A stretch of 64,000 bases of DNA from Epiperipatus broadwayi (lineage: Eukaryota; Onychophora; Udeonychophora; Euonychophora; Peripatidae). The position numbers and the translations under genes are program-made. This document shows, one piece after another, positions 20,815 to 33,244 of the stretch. The notes under the pieces are model-generated. The model saw nothing but the letters and a program-made list of their open reading frames with translations, had not been told where the DNA came from and searched no databases. The stretch lies in NCBI GenBank assembly GCA_028023455.1, contig JAQFVV010000282.1:1027713-1091712 (forward strand), given 5' to 3'. How positions within the stretch are numbered: the stretch's first letter is position 1; each line of letters begins with the position of its first letter.

Positions 20815-21590
20815 ACAACGAGAAACCAGCCAATACTTAGACAATCCCAATATAAATAGCAATCAAGAATTTCAAACTGTTGTCAAGGCAACCTCCTTTT
20901 AGCAATGGAGGTGGAAGAAGTTTAAATAAACTTCTTTAAACAGGTAAATATAACCTGATCTGAATGCAGACTAATAAATAGTCAATCATAACATTACTAA
21001 TTGCAATTATAAGTTTCAAATTGCACCCAAAGTATTACTTAAATAATATAAATAAATACACAAGATCATTAATAGAGTGGAATTCCACCTCTATTGCTAA
21101 GAGGAGATTGCCTTGACAACAGTTTGAAATTCTTGATTGTTATCTCTATTGGGTTTCTAAGTGTTGGCTGATTTCTAATGGTTACTTATAAACCCATTTA
21201 GCCATGAACATTATTACACTTATTATTTAAATAATACTTTGGGTTCAATTTGAAAATTATAATTGCAATTTGTAATGTTATAATTGACTATTTATTAGTC
21301 TGCATTTAGAACAGGTTATATTTACCTGTTTAAGGAGGTTTATTTAAACTTCTTCTAATCAATAATTTCAATCTCTGTAGTCAAGTTGCAATCTTTAGTG
21401 TCTTTATAAATATATGAGATCATTAATGGAGATAGCATTCCACCTCTATAGCTAAAAGGAGGTTGCCTTCACAACAGTTTGAAATTCTTGATTTTTATCT
21501 ATATTGAGATTGTCTATGTGTTCGCTGGTTTCTAATGGTTACTTATAAACCCATTTAGCCTTGAGCATTATTATAAATTTATATATATAC
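20815..21590. mobile_element. Family C nested foldback
   Basis: A forward family C arm (CCAATACTTAGACAATCCCA ... GTTGTCAAGGCAACCTCC, 20828-20910) and internal segment (to about 21050) are followed by an inverted arm (21075-21180), an inverted internal segment (21185-21410) and a second inverted arm (21420-21560). The inverted part therefore contains two head-to-tail monomers. No protein and no hammerhead core are seen. Confidence 0.8.
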
Positions 21591-21599
21591 ATATAAGGC

Positions 21600-22020
21600 T
21601 AACAAAAATATATTTGGATATTTAAAATATTATAATGGTATGATTGTTAATTTATTATGCACACTACTATTATTTTTTAAAAGTAAATAATTTAGAAAAA
21701 TCACATCCAAGGAATTGATCATATGCATGTAGTAGCACCAGCAATAGGTGTTATAGTATAATTCAAATATTTCAATAAAGATTGAAGGATTTGCAATCAA
21801 CAACTAGGAGAAATACTACAACTCTAAAATGAATAATTCAGGAATACTTAAAGACAGTTCTATTGTGAAAAATAAGTTACTAGTAATCCTTTACCCTTAC
21901 ATATATAAATTTGAAGTATCTTTGCTAGACTATGGATTTTTGCTTCATGGGAGTTGTTTTTAAAAAAATGGTAATTTTCTACTAAAGCAGGCAAAGTCAT
22001 GGGGTCAGCTAGTATTATAT
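21600..22020. other. No gene seen
   Basis: A+T-rich, nothing recognised. Confidence 0.5.
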
Positions 22021-22024
22021 ATAT

Positions 22025-24290
22025 TGTAATGGTCACTCAATCCACCTCTGGTCACAGAGGATGCCACCAGATTACTCCGTATCTGGAAAATTTATTTACT
22101 GTGATCAAAAGTGGATGAGGATGATGGTCTGTGCCGACTAGACTCAGGGAGAAACAAGAAATCTTAATTATTATTCAGACAATTGAGAAATAAAAGTACT
22201 AAGACAAATGTCAGCCAAATTAAGTTTAAATAATTTGAAAATTTTATTAAGAGTAATATAAGAGTTTAATAAAGTATAGATTTGCAAACAATAAATATGG
22301 TTCTGTCAGATGTGTACTAACAAAAAAAATTAGACAGACTAATTTTCTAATATTGAATATAAAAAGGAGGGGACAAATTTCTTTCAGCTGAGAATAATAA
22401 TTAAAAGTTTCAAGAGGAGACAGCTAAGTATTTAGAAAACCAGTTATGTCTGCCCAAGCATTTCAAGAAAATGAAATAATTAAAACACAAATAATTGTAC
22501 AAACCAAATTCTTAGTATACGCTGACAAATAAATTACATGTAAAAGATAAAAATAAATTCAGCCAACAGAATCTGAACATTGACCTAGATTATTAGCGAA
22601 TTTATCAGAGTGTATATGACTTGAAAATATTAAATGCCTTAGCTGAAAGAAATGTTCTATCACTTAAAATTTAAAAGGGGATTAATATTATCTTCCTGAT
22701 GGTGATTTAAAAAAAACAAGAATTCCAGTTTTCCAATTCAGAGATATGAAACAATACGGACTTGTAGGAAAATGACGAAATGGCACCAGCGAGCATTTCT
22801 TGCCCCAGAATAATGCATCGAGACAAGAACGTCATATTTCCAGTAGGACAGCCCTTCAATATACTACATTTAAAGCAATTCGAGGCCGATTTACATACAA
22901 GACATGAAGAATATGATTACGGTCTTATGTAATCTAGAAAAGAAATCTCCAACACAGAAAACCAGAACAAAAAACATGATAAACCGCCAGCCAAAAGATT
23001 TATGGTTTACAAAAAGCGCAAACACAGTAATTTAAAACAATTACTGGACCCTAAAAATAAGTACAGGTGAACAAATTAAAATTGCGAAAAAGTGCTAAAG
23101 CATTTAGAAAGAGTTAGTCATATAAATAAAAATATATTAAACATATAAAAATATAATCTCATGATACACTCTCTAATAAATAGAATTGACAGCAAACTAA
23201 GATTCCAAGACACATTATTAATACAATGAAAAGCAAACAGAATATATGCTCTAAATATTCTAAACTTAATAAACAAACGATATAATAAAATATGTTACTT
23301 TTAAGATTAAATTGAGACTTAAAATTTTGCCCTGGAAAGAATAAAGAAATGTTACCTCAAGGTATAAATTTACAATTAGCTGATGTCTTCCAGCGCGGCA
23401 GATATAGTTCATTCCATGGAGAACTCCAATGAAGACTTTAGGTTTTCATTTTTACGAGAAGGCAGGAGGCAATGTTAGGGAACAGTTCCAATTTGAGTTC
23501 TTATGGCATGATTTTGCAGGACAATTTGGCTCTGGGATCCGTCTTCAAGTTGGCCTAGTCTGACATGGTGAAAATACTATTGAAGCAGTTTTCCTTGTGT
23601 ATAGTTTTGGCATTGAAGAAATTATAGCAGCACAGCAATTCAAACCAGTCTCTACATTAGTGTACTAAAAGTTGCAGAATCACTAACAAGCAGTGTCAAC
23701 AACAATAGCTGGAGAATAATCAGCCCGCAATCCCAGGTCTATTTATAAGAGCTCTTATCTTTCCGAAAACATTTTTTTTTAATTAATGGTTTTTCAACAG
23801 GGCAACTTTATCTCAGTCTTAATCCTAATTAAAGATTCTCCCCAGGGTTAATCTTATTTATAATTAATTCAAAAATATTTAAAAACAAGTCTCAGCTTAG
23901 TTAAGATAAATTAGAAATTAATTATAAACAAACAAGAATGCAATTGAAAGTTTGCCAGCCTTTAATTAATTTGATAAAAAGAAAATAAAAACAAACGGTA
24001 AAAGAAAACTATTTTAGAAATCAATTTTATAACAAAAACAAATAAAATGACATTTTTTTCAACATAAATGAGTATGTGTGTTAATACACGTACTCTTATA
24101 AACAAACTTTTAAATAGCTTTCTTGTTCAAAATTTAATAAAACCAAAAGTTAGTTTTATTTTAGGTGAAGCGACTTTTGAATCGAATAACGATACAGCTC
24201 AATATATTTAATGAAAATTAAACACATAATTATAACTATTACAAAACTTAATTTTCTTTTTTGGCAGAGTGGGTTTAATAATTTATGATA
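22025..24290. other. Unclassified block, less A+T-rich in parts
   Basis: 22730-22900 and 23350-23760 are visibly richer in G+C than their surroundings. 22060-22105 (GATGCCACCAGATTACTCCG) has a relative at 33925-33965 (GGTGCCACTAGATTATCTGA), so it is probably part of a dispersed repeat. 23750-23762 has a TATA-like TATTTATAAGAGC. I found no conserved protein motif, so it may be a very old retroelement. Confidence 0.35.
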
Positions 24291-24329
24291 ATGATTAAAT
24301 TTTATTTTTAAAAAACTATATCTAAATAA

Positions 24330-24720
24330 GTAAGGAGATGGGTTTAAACTTAGGATTTTTCAGTCCATATTCATCCTCAACTCCATCTCAAGCAACAGAT
24401 ACACATGATCACATACAAGCAAAAAAGATAAATGATCCCTAATGTATGTACTGTGAGCAAAACCAGCACTCATCAGTCGGCCAGATCATAATCTCCCACA
24501 CAAATATACAATCAGTGTTCAGTTTATATTAAGATTTTACTGGACAGGCTTCAATCTTCTTACCCTTCCAATTATTCAACCATCATTTCATTGAAAAATC
24601 GACAATGGAATGCTCAAAGGTCTTATTGGATTTGATATTGTAGTCATACCCATGTAGACATCATGTCAATCTAACCCCTCATATTACCAGACCATTATGT
24701 ATCCATATATCTTAATAGAT
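24330..24720 (-). mobile_element. Family B element, diverged copy
   Basis: Shares with 5586-5962 the blocks ATAAATGAT-CC, CCAGCACTCATCAGT, GGCTTCAAT-TTCT, GGAATGCTCAAA and CATACCCATGT in the same order. The ends have lost the clean terminal repeat. On the minus strand CTGATGAGTGCTGGTTTTGC is conserved. Confidence 0.65.
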
Positions 24721-24724
24721 TGAA

Positions 24725-25195
24725 AAATCGTAAGTTAATAAACGCTCAGTAAAAGCAAATTATATGTCTAAATAAGTTTTAAATTATGAATAAATTATTG
24801 CTTTTTAAAAAATGATAATAAATGGTGTAGGATTAGTGATATAACAAGACTTATGTAGTAAAAAATAAGTTGTTTTTAATATTTGCGGAGAATATTAAGT
24901 TGTTTTTTTTTTTAAATTAAACAAATAATAAATAATATTTTGAAATCAAAATACTTAAAATAGTAATCTGAATTCAAACTTCCTAGCTGCAATCATCGAT
25001 TTAAGCAGATAATTTTATTCTCCTATGAAAATATAAATGTTATTAGGATCTTCAATAAATATAAACACGAATCACAATTCAATGTTAAACCTGTCAGATT
25101 GGGTATGATAAATTGGATATTATGATATTTCATCGGAAACATATACATATATTTCATTGAATCTTTTATTTTTCTTGTATTTAAATACAAAATTT
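24725..25195. other. No gene seen
   Basis: A+T-rich, nothing recognised. Confidence 0.5.
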
Positions 25196-25199
25196 GTCT

Positions 25200-25308
25200 T
25201 GCGTTGGTGGTCGAGAGGTCAGCGCGACTGCCTTGCACTTGCAGGCAATTGCCCGGGTTGCGAGTTCGCGCCTGGCCAATGCTATGACACTTTAAAAAAA
25301 AAAAAAAA
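25200..25308 (+). mobile_element. tRNA-derived SINE, copy 2
   Basis: Starts GCGTTGGTGGTCGAGAGGTC (box-A-like), has the GAGTTCGCGCCTGGCC box-B-like block and ATGCTATGACAC, and ends in a 15-base A-run. It is the least AT-eroded copy in sequence composition. No clear target duplication. Confidence 0.8.
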
Positions 25309-25629
25309 ATTACATATTACCTATGCAGTCCTCAATGCACATAAATAACTCATTTCATGATTTTTGGCTTAAATCGAATTTTATGTAAGTTGGATTTCCC
25401 TTTAGCCATATATTTGAAATTATTTTTCAACAAATGAAATAAGCTGTATGGTACATCTATCACAAAAAATGTCACATAGCAAATGACATGTGAAAATTAA
25501 AGTCCGCATAGACATGTACATCACGTTTTTTTTAATGTTTTATACTTCATATATGTTGTGAATTATGTTAAGTTTAAATTTATATAAGTCAAGTTTAAAT
25601 AATAGAGGACTGCTTGTATATAAAGAATA

Positions 25630-27230
25630 GCATTAAAAACCAGTCAACACTTAGACAACCCCAATATCAATAACAATCACAATTTCAAACTGTTGTCAAG
25701 GCAACCTCTTTTTAACAATAAGGGTGGAATCTCACATTTATTAATGGTCTAATATTTTTATATAGACACTAAAGATTGCAACTTGACCACAGAGATTGAA
25801 ATTATTGATACAAAGAATTTTAAATAAACCTCTTTAAATAGGTAAATGCGACCTATTCTAAATGTGCACTAATAAATAATCAATTATAACATTACAAACT
25901 AATTGCACCCAAAGTATGACTTAGACTTAAATAATAAGTATAATAATGCTCAAGGCTAAATGAGTTGGTAAGCAATCATTAAAATCCAGTCAACACTTAG
26001 ACAATCCCAATATCAATAACAATAACAATTTCAAATTGTTATCAAGGCAACCTTTTAACAATAAGAATGGAATCTCATCTTAATTAATCGTCTAATACAC
26101 CTGGGTCTCTTTTTATGCGGACTTATTTAACACGATTTTGAAGTTACGCGATTCATGTTTCACCGGAAGTAGAACTCCGATAATGCGCTATTACTTTAAA
26201 TAATAAATTTTGCGCACTTACGTTATATTAAAAGTAATACCATATTATTGGAATTCAACTTTCATCTTAGTAATTTCAATATTTTCAGTGCTTTATAATA
26301 GTAAGATTTTATGCAATAATGAAATTAAAATCATGATTTCCACATTTTATGTATACACACATTGAATTTTACAAGATTATAATGTAAATTTGTTCAAACA
26401 TTGTGCGTGTTAATTTTGCATTTTAAATCACATTCTGTTTTTGCTTTTTAAAAAAGAACGTAATCAATTATTAATCATTTAGTGTCCACAAGTTTATTTT
26501 TAAAAGGTGAGTAATAGCAGTGGGCACAATTAAATTTGACAATTAAAAATTAAAATCTAATTTTTAATTGTAATTAACAATTTAAGAATTACTTATGGCG
26601 ACTTGAAATTAATGTGATGTGAAATTTGATTTTTAAACGGAATTGAAAATTAAAAAATTAAAGACAAAAATAAGAATTTAATTTTTAGTTGTTAGTTTCA
26701 TAAACAATTAATAAAATCATCATCTCAAAGATTAATTACTAATTAAGTTATCACCAGAAAACCATTGACACAACATGAGTGAGAAGTTGGTGCTAGTTGT
26801 ATTTCCTCTTGTGAAAAATTTGATTTTTTACCAGTTTGCAAACGAACGTGTTTTTCGGCAAATAGTGATAATAATTAAAACGTGTATAAAAAAATGTAAA
26901 TTACTGTACTGTAAATTATGCATAAAAATATATTATTTTGAATAAAATTAAATATTATAGTTAAAAAAAGTTTGTCTTGTATCAATTTTTTTCAAATTTG
27001 AAATTTTTTATTAGTCATATTTTATTTCCTTATTTTTTTTTTTGTGCAAATTTTGAAAAATCACAGACCGCATCCCCCCTTTTTCAATGTGAGTTACGTC
27101 TATTTTTGCACGATTTCATTTGTGCATGTTTTCTGAGGAGCCTATCTATCGCATAAAACGAGACCCAGGTGTATATGCATATAGACACTAAAAATTGTAT
27201 CATGAATTAAAACTTCAATGCAAAAATAAA
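25630..27230 (+). mobile_element. Family C tandem, split by a Tigger-like MITE
   Basis: Two forward monomers start at about 25637 and 25985, a period of about 347 bp. Each begins CCAGTCAACACTTAGACAA and carries TCAAGGCAACC. The second monomer breaks off at GTCTAA before TA (26096) and resumes after 27173 with TATATGCATATAGACACTAAA. This matches the uninterrupted first monomer and proves that the MITE inserted there. Confidence 0.8.
26098..27171 (-). mobile_element. Tigger-like MITE, inverse copy, precise TA target
   Basis: Terminal repeats CACCTGGGTCTC... and their inverse bound a 1074-bp element with TA at 26096-26097 and 27172-27173. The interior matches 13659-14706 in reverse, for example CGAACGTGTTTTTCGGC against the inverse near 13970. 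Near its left side, 26163-26220 (CCGATAATGCGCTATTACTT) resembles foldback family D (29740). Confidence 0.85.
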
Positions 27231-27239
27231 TGTGTAGAT

Positions 27240-27605
27240 TTAACATATTTTATATCTTTAAAATATAAAATAAAATAAAACATAATAATAGTAACTGCTA
27301 ATTTTAATACATTTACATTTATGCCCTCTTGATATATTTTATACTTATAATCAAAAAATTAAAAATTTGCAAAATTGTTTCGTTTTTCCATTTGTATTAA
27401 CTTTAAATAACATTTAAAGATAAAACTTTTTCTTTCTTTTTATATTTTCCAGCGATGTTCCTATTAACTTTTTAATAACCTTTACATAAACAGTATACAG
27501 TAATAAAATCAAAGGAAGATTTATTTTAAAAAGTTAACAACTAAATGTTATTTTCACCACCCCCCTCCCCCCCCCCATAGTTACTCTTTTGTAGCAAAAA
27601 ATTAA
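27240..27605. other. No gene seen; C-run 27556-27578
   Basis: A+T-rich with a C-rich homopolymer stretch. Confidence 0.5.
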
Positions 27606-27612
27606 AATCCCA

Positions 27613-27706
27613 ACTTTTTTTTCTATATGTCATAGCATTGGCCAGGAGGCGAATGTGCAACAACCATCCGCAACCAACTGCTTACTTGCAAGACGGCTAG
27701 CAGCTC
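27613..27706 (-). mobile_element. tRNA-derived SINE, copy 3
   Basis: Inverse of GGTTGCGGATGGTTGTTGCA and of the ATGCTATGACATATAG 3' end, with a T-run (A tail) at 27613-27622. The head is truncated at about 27706. Confidence 0.75.
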
Positions 27707-28159
27707 AAAATGTTTATAAATTAAGAAAGATCAAAGAGAAATAGACTTGTGTCAAACAATTAATCAATCGTGCACATAAATCATATTTTAACGTTAGCAC
27801 TATTATTATAAACCCAAAATGGTACCTTACTATAACATTAAATCTTAAGATTAAGCATCCTTAACAATCGCCAAACATAAATTTGTCCATAATGTTGTTT
27901 TCAAATAATTAATAATAATAATTATAATACCATAAATTATATATTACTTTACATTAACTTCATTAAATTAATTATGTACACATACTTTATATACTAAATT
28001 ATATATCATTTCTCATATATTTCTACTAATCATACCTTCAAATACAACTTTATTTATTTATAGTTAAGTAATTATTTACATTAACTAATTATTTACATAT
28101 ATCATATATATTAATTTAAAAAACAAATCAACCATATATTAAATTTTTCAATTATTACT

Positions 28160-28431
28160 CTACTTTGCAGGTCCTTTAACACATTTACTCATATTCTCTT
28201 GAATATATACTGTCTCATAATATTTCCTTCTATTATAATCTTTAACATATTTTATAACTTCCATATCTTTAGTACATCTCATTCTATGGCCAGTATTCAA
28301 ATAATGAATATATAGTCCTGAATTCATATCCTTCCTATCAATAGCCCTATTATGCTCCTTTCCCCTTTCTATTTCTGTTTTCCCTATTTGACCTATATAT
28401 ACCTTATTGCAACTCCTACAAATTATTATGT
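28160..28431 (-). CDS. GIY-YIG endonuclease, C-terminal fragment of a Penelope-like polyprotein (open frame)
   Basis: From 28431 to the TAG at 28162-28160 the minus strand is open for about 90 codons: IICRSCNKVYIGQIGK, TEIERGKEHNRAI, NSGLYIHYLNTGHRMR, DYNRRKYYETVYIQEN and a final VKGPAK. It contains the family's CxxC pair, the YIGQ motif, the catalytic-type Arg (ERGKEH), His and the later Glu in YYETVY, plus the HYLNTGH block. In intact elements this domain is fused after the reverse transcriptase and cuts the target DNA. There is no start codon of its own and the upstream RT is absent in this orientation, so it is a 5'-truncated copy rather than a working gene. Confidence 0.8.
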
Positions 28432-28451
28432 TGAAATTAGAAGAACAATTG

Positions 28452-29100
28452 ATCCTAGTTCATATCAACTTTGGTCGCAGAAGATGTCAATTTTAAAGGG
28501 GTTTAAAATAAAGAATGATAGACTTACAATAGATAAAAAGGAATCTATTGGGGAAAAAATGAATGTAGAAAAGGATTATGTGAAGATGAAATATAATAAA
28601 AAAGTTATTAGAAGAGTTTTGAATAGCAAGAGTAAAGATAAAGTAAATTATAAGGCCAGAAAAGAGAAAAATAGAAATAAATATGGATAGATTAATAATA
28701 AATGGATATCAATACCTTATTATAAAGATGTATATAAGATTGTAGGAAAAGGAAGTTGAATGAAAATATAAGAATTGCTTGGAAGAATGGTAAATCATTG
28801 GAAAAAAGGATATCAAATGTGAAGAGATAATGAAGTAAAATAAGATTGGTATACAAAATAATTTGTAGAAGTTGTAATAAGATATATATAGGTCAAACAG
28901 CAATAGAAAGAGGAAAGAAGCATAATAGCATTATTGATAGGAAGGATATGAATTTAGGACCATATGTTCATTATTGGAAGTTATAAAATATGTTAAAGAT
29001 TATAATAGAAAGAAATATTATGAGACAGTATAGTAAATGTGTTAATTTAGTTAAAGGACCTGCAAAGTTGAGTAGTAAATGAGCATTAAAGGATAATTGG
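28452..29100 (+). pseudogene. Penelope-like RT thumb plus GIY-YIG, with stops and frameshifts
   Basis: 28452-28690 is an open frame (LWSQKMSILKGFKIKNDRL ... NYKARKEKNRNKYG). After a TAG, the same frame gives WISIPYYKDVYKIV. A frameshift then leads to KLNENIRIAWKNGKSLEKRI, followed by two stops, then LVYKIICRSCNKIYIGQTAI and ERGKKHN. 'IPY.K......L...IR....NGK.L...I...K' before 'VYKI.C..C...YIGQT' is the normal order of RT thumb, linker and endonuclease in Penelope-like elements. Clearly inactive. Confidence 0.8.
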
Positions 29101-29324
29101 AAAATTTAATATATGGTTGATTTGTTTTTTGAATTAATATATACCGCATATGTAAATAACTAGTTAATGTAAATAATTACTCAACTATAAATAAATAAGA
29201 TTGTATTTGAAGGTATGGTTAGTAGAAATATATGAGAAATGATATATAATTTAGTGTATAAAGTAGGTGTATAAAATTAATTTAATGAAGTTAATGTAAA
29301 GTAATATATAATTTATGGTGTATA

Positions 29325-29680
29325 ATATATGTATACAATTATTGAATTATAATTAATGTACTTTTATTTATTGTATAAAAATAATATGTATATAAAAAAG
29401 GAGGAGATGGGAGTATATATATATGTAAATAGATTATGTGGTTATACAAAATGATTATGTAAAATGAACGTTAAAGGGAGTATTGATAGATATAAGGTTC
29501 ATATGATGGTATTAGAAAAGTGTATTTTGAAAAGGCTAACATATGAAATATTTATTTTTTATATAGTTGTTTTATTTCTATTGTGTTGGAATTATTATTA
29601 AAACAAACATATATTCTCTGATACACTCACAACATTTAAATCACTCCTTTCTTGGTTTGGGACATTTTTTATCTAATCTA
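29325..29680. other. No gene seen
   Basis: A+T-rich, possibly the remaining 3' flank of the Penelope-like element. Confidence 0.45.
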
Positions 29681-29686
29681 AAAATA

Positions 29687-30400
29687 AACCTATTATTATA
29701 AAGTGCTGAAAACCATGAAATTATTCAAATGGAAGTCAATCTCCGATAATGTGCTATTTCTGAAATATTATAAATCTCCGTGCATTCTCCTGCCAGTAAG
29801 AGTTTTAAAATCTTAAGTGAATCACTTAAGATTAGAGTGTACATTCTATATACACCAATTCTTATAAACCATGCTTAAGTCAGGGCTTGAGTCTATTGTG
29901 AGCCTGATGGTATAATCAAATTATTCAATTGTACAAATCTATTTAACCCATCGCAGGAGAAAGACAGTGTCCCATTTTTAATCACCTACAATTAGACAAA
30001 CATGACATGTAAACCTATTATTATAAAGCACTGAAATTGACAGAGATTGACTTCCGTTTGAATAATTTCAAAGTGTTCAGCGCTTTATAATAATAGGTTT
30101 ACATTTATAAGTTATGTTTGTCTAGTCATAGGTGGTTAAAAATGAGATACTGCCTTTCTCCTATGATGGGTTAAATAGATTTGTACAAGTTGAATATTTG
30201 ATTATAGCATCAGGCACACAATAGACTCAATCCCTTATTTAAGCATGATCTGTAAGAGTGGGTGAATATAGAATGTACACTCTAAACTTAAGTGATTCGG
30301 ATAAGTTTTTTAAACTCTTACCGGTGTGAGAGTGTGCGTAAATTTATAATAATTAAGAAATAGTGCATTATCGGAGACTGACTTCCGTTTTAATAATTTC
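29687..30400. repeat. Giant foldback (family D), ~330-bp arms with central hairpin
   Basis: The left arm 29740-30010 and right arm 30103-30390 are reverse complements with moderate divergence: CTCCGATAATGTGCTATTTC at one end and GTGCATTATCGGAG at the other, and TAGAGTGTACATTCTATAT against ATATAGAATGTACACTCTA. A separate central hairpin (30011-30102) is built on AAACCTATTATTATAAAGC and its inverse. The start at 29687 repeats that same hairpin sequence. No coding capacity. Pieces occur at 26163 and, more distantly, 47690-47890. Confidence 0.85.
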
Positions 30401-30404
30401 TAAT

Positions 30405-33000
30405 CTAAAAATGTATTTTTAAATACAGTATATATGTTTTTTTAAAAATCCTATCAAACCAATTTAAAAACAACAATGTAACAAACTGTGGAAAGCATAT
30501 AGCAGTAAATCTAATATGACAATAGAAAGTTTATTTATTTATTGGAAAAGCTCCACCTTAGCACTTGACTTTTATATGAGGATTTTCTGGCCATTTTGTA
30601 AGACTGATAGGATAGTTATATAAATCCCATCCAAAAGCAAAATAGTGACTTTCAAGGTGAAATTGTACAGTACAGAGTTTATTCATATACATGATACAGT
30701 ACACAATATTACAGTGCTGTATATACTATTTTGATTATAAAGTTAAAATACAATTAATGAATATACAGTACAATATTTTATTTGATTTTCATCCAGTGTC
30801 CTTGCAAGATAATCAGTATTTCATTAATGAGATATCCAAAGTAAAGATTTTCATTATTAATGATTAAGTAAATAAGCATTTATTTTTATATGACGCTAAA
30901 AAAGGTGTTTCAGTATAATAAATTATCAAAACCATATTTCGATGACTGACAATAACCAAATATATTAATACAGAATTAAATTTTGGAATAAAATTCTTAT
31001 GAACGCTACTTGGCTTGTGACAAAAATTATAATCATCGTATTGTAATTTAGTTATTGTAATTGTTATTTTGAAAAAAAAATGATTTCATGGATTACACAA
31101 ATAATAATGAACATTATAGGATCAAAAATTATTAAATTTAGATTTAAAATAACATTTAATCTACTTGCTTGATTTTAAAACATTTTGTAATTTGTTTCAG
31201 AATAACAGACATTATCGCTAATGTATAAAAATGTAGAAATGATGAAAAAAATGAAAATTTCATTCAGCATAAAACTAAATTTTGGTCATTATTATTAATA
31301 TATAATTTTAAATTGTGTACAATGTAAATATTAGCTGAAGTATTCAGTCAATCAATTTTGGATTAAAATCTTTACGAATACTAAGTTCAATCAAATTGAA
31401 ACTATTAGTGAAATGTATTTACGATTTAAAAAAAAGTGAGCATAGTTTCATGCAGTTAGTAATAAATTTTGTATGATGAAAATGCAATACAAATAAATTG
31501 AAAAAGATTCATACCTTTAATATTTATTTAAATAGTTCATATCACTGCCTTCAGAAGTACTGCACTATTAGAAAAAAATTTAATATGTTAAAATTTTTAT
31601 TTTTTTTCTAAGTAACAAGTCTTTATGGTCACAACAGTACAATTACTAAGACATTAAATATAGCATTTTTAATTTTAAATAATTTAACATAAATAAGACT
31701 ATGAATTTTAAAAAAAATGAAGCTCCAGTGTGGGCTTTTTTTTCAGTGCAGTAGTTAACAATTTTGTGGAAGAATACAAAAAATTGCCAATTAAAAGCTT
31801 ACTCTCCTTTCTCGATCCATTATTCTGTACGTTTGCATAGTGAAATAATTTTTCTTTTTCTAATCATATTGAAAAAAAAATTTTTTAAGTTTGCGGCTAC
31901 ATATGTTTTCAATTGTAATCATAGCAGCAACCTTCAATCAAAAAATTATCGCCGCAACTCTTCAACATATATTAATTTCAAGTAATGCAGCACTTTCTCT
32001 ATACCTTGGATAAAGACACCTCACATGGAAGAATTAATTAACCAAAAATTAATATAACTGGATGAAGAAAAAAAAATCAACAAACCTGAAGAATCTGGAC
32101 ATCAAAAAATTAAAGAAACTGATTTTCTATCACGATGCCATGAACATCACTTTGGAAGAATTTGACCTGAATGAAAGTGCTCCCATCAAATCTAAAAATG
32201 TTTAAAACTGTGTATGAAGAGAAAATCAAAAAAGCAAGTCAATCATTTATTTTAAATTTTTTCTCTAGAGATCATCAGCCATCAAAACTTAGCGTACACC
32301 TCCAAATAAACCATACACATTAAAGAATTTAAAAGATGATAGAACCTTAGAATGAGTAAATGATGACTCAGAAAACTGGATGACAATAAATGCTAAATGG
32401 ACGAACTATAAGAAAGAACAATCTTGAACTGTTTTTTTTTTTTGCTTTTTACATAGTTACGTTTCATTATCTTGCTTACATACATATTTTAAATGCATCT
32501 CAGCATAATATATATTTAGGATAGTTTACACATGCCTATATCATACATTAGCCTTTTTTAAACTACTATATAAGCTAGGTTAAGTTACTTGTTAATACAA
32601 TATTAACAATTTATAACATAACTTTTATCCACAAGAATGAGCTAAATTTTTTCTATAGAAAACTATTATAATTAATCCCTTGCTTTTTATACAAACTTCT
32701 TGCTATGTGAAGAGTTTTGGGGGACCAATTGACCTCACTATGTAAGGTAAGGGTATACATTAAAGACAACTTCTTTTCATGGAGTTGATCTCACAACATG
32801 TTATTTGCATTAACTTATGTATTTATCAGTATTTTTATCTAACCATAATACCATGAAATAAAATTATATAATACATCATCCCCCTCTCCCGACCTGCGAT
32901 TAAATATATATATATATATAAGAAATAGAAAAAGAAATTTTAATTCTCCACATGTGAATTTTTTTGTTTGCAGTGAATATACATTATGTACATATTCTTA
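30405..33000. other. No gene supported
   Basis: 30650-30840 has repeated TACAGTAC/GTACTGTA motifs and a TTAATGAGATATCCAA end that recall Tigger-type non-autonomous elements, but no matching terminal pair was found. A small frame at 32089-32203 (KNLDIKKLKKLIFYHDAM...) has unremarkable composition and no homologue I recognise. (TA)n lies at 32904-32921. Confidence 0.4.
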
Positions 33001-33009
33001 TATAATCAA

Positions 33010-33180
33010 AATTATGCCACATTCACAACTCAACCAGACTAGCTAAAGAAAATACACTCTAAAACACCACCAATGGCTTCACTGTCACAGGTAGATGTTT
33101 CAAGTGGCTTGTTGAGTTGTGAATTTGGGGTAAGTTTGATTATTTTATTGACTAGTTTAGCTTTAGTTTTTAATGTTTAC
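33010..33180. repeat. Imperfect foldback ending in a (TA)n tract
   Basis: CATTCACAACTCAAC (33020) pairs with GTTGAGTTGTGAATTT (33112), and GACTAGCTAAAG pairs with GACTAGTTTAGCTTTAG further out. A pure TA microsatellite follows. Confidence 0.6.
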
Positions 33181-33185
33181 ATTCC

Positions 33186-33193
33186 TATATATA

Positions 33194-33242
<49 letters not shown>
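33186..33242. repeat. (TA)n microsatellite
   Basis: About 28 TA units with one phase slip at 33200. Confidence 0.95.

Positions 33243-33244
<2 letters not shown>

Larger units (their letters stand above)
27920..29320. mobile_element. Penelope-like element pair arranged head to head
   Basis: 27920-28431 (minus) and 28840-29320 (plus) are two copies of the same element 3' end: GIY-YIG coding end, stop, then about 230 bp of A+T-rich 3' sequence that stays clearly alignable to about 27925 and 29310. The plus copy extends further 5' (from about 28432) into the reverse-transcriptase C-terminal region. The arrangement repeats that of 18055-18850: a 5'-truncated body preceded by an inverted 3' end. 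No target duplication could be identified. Confidence 0.8.
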
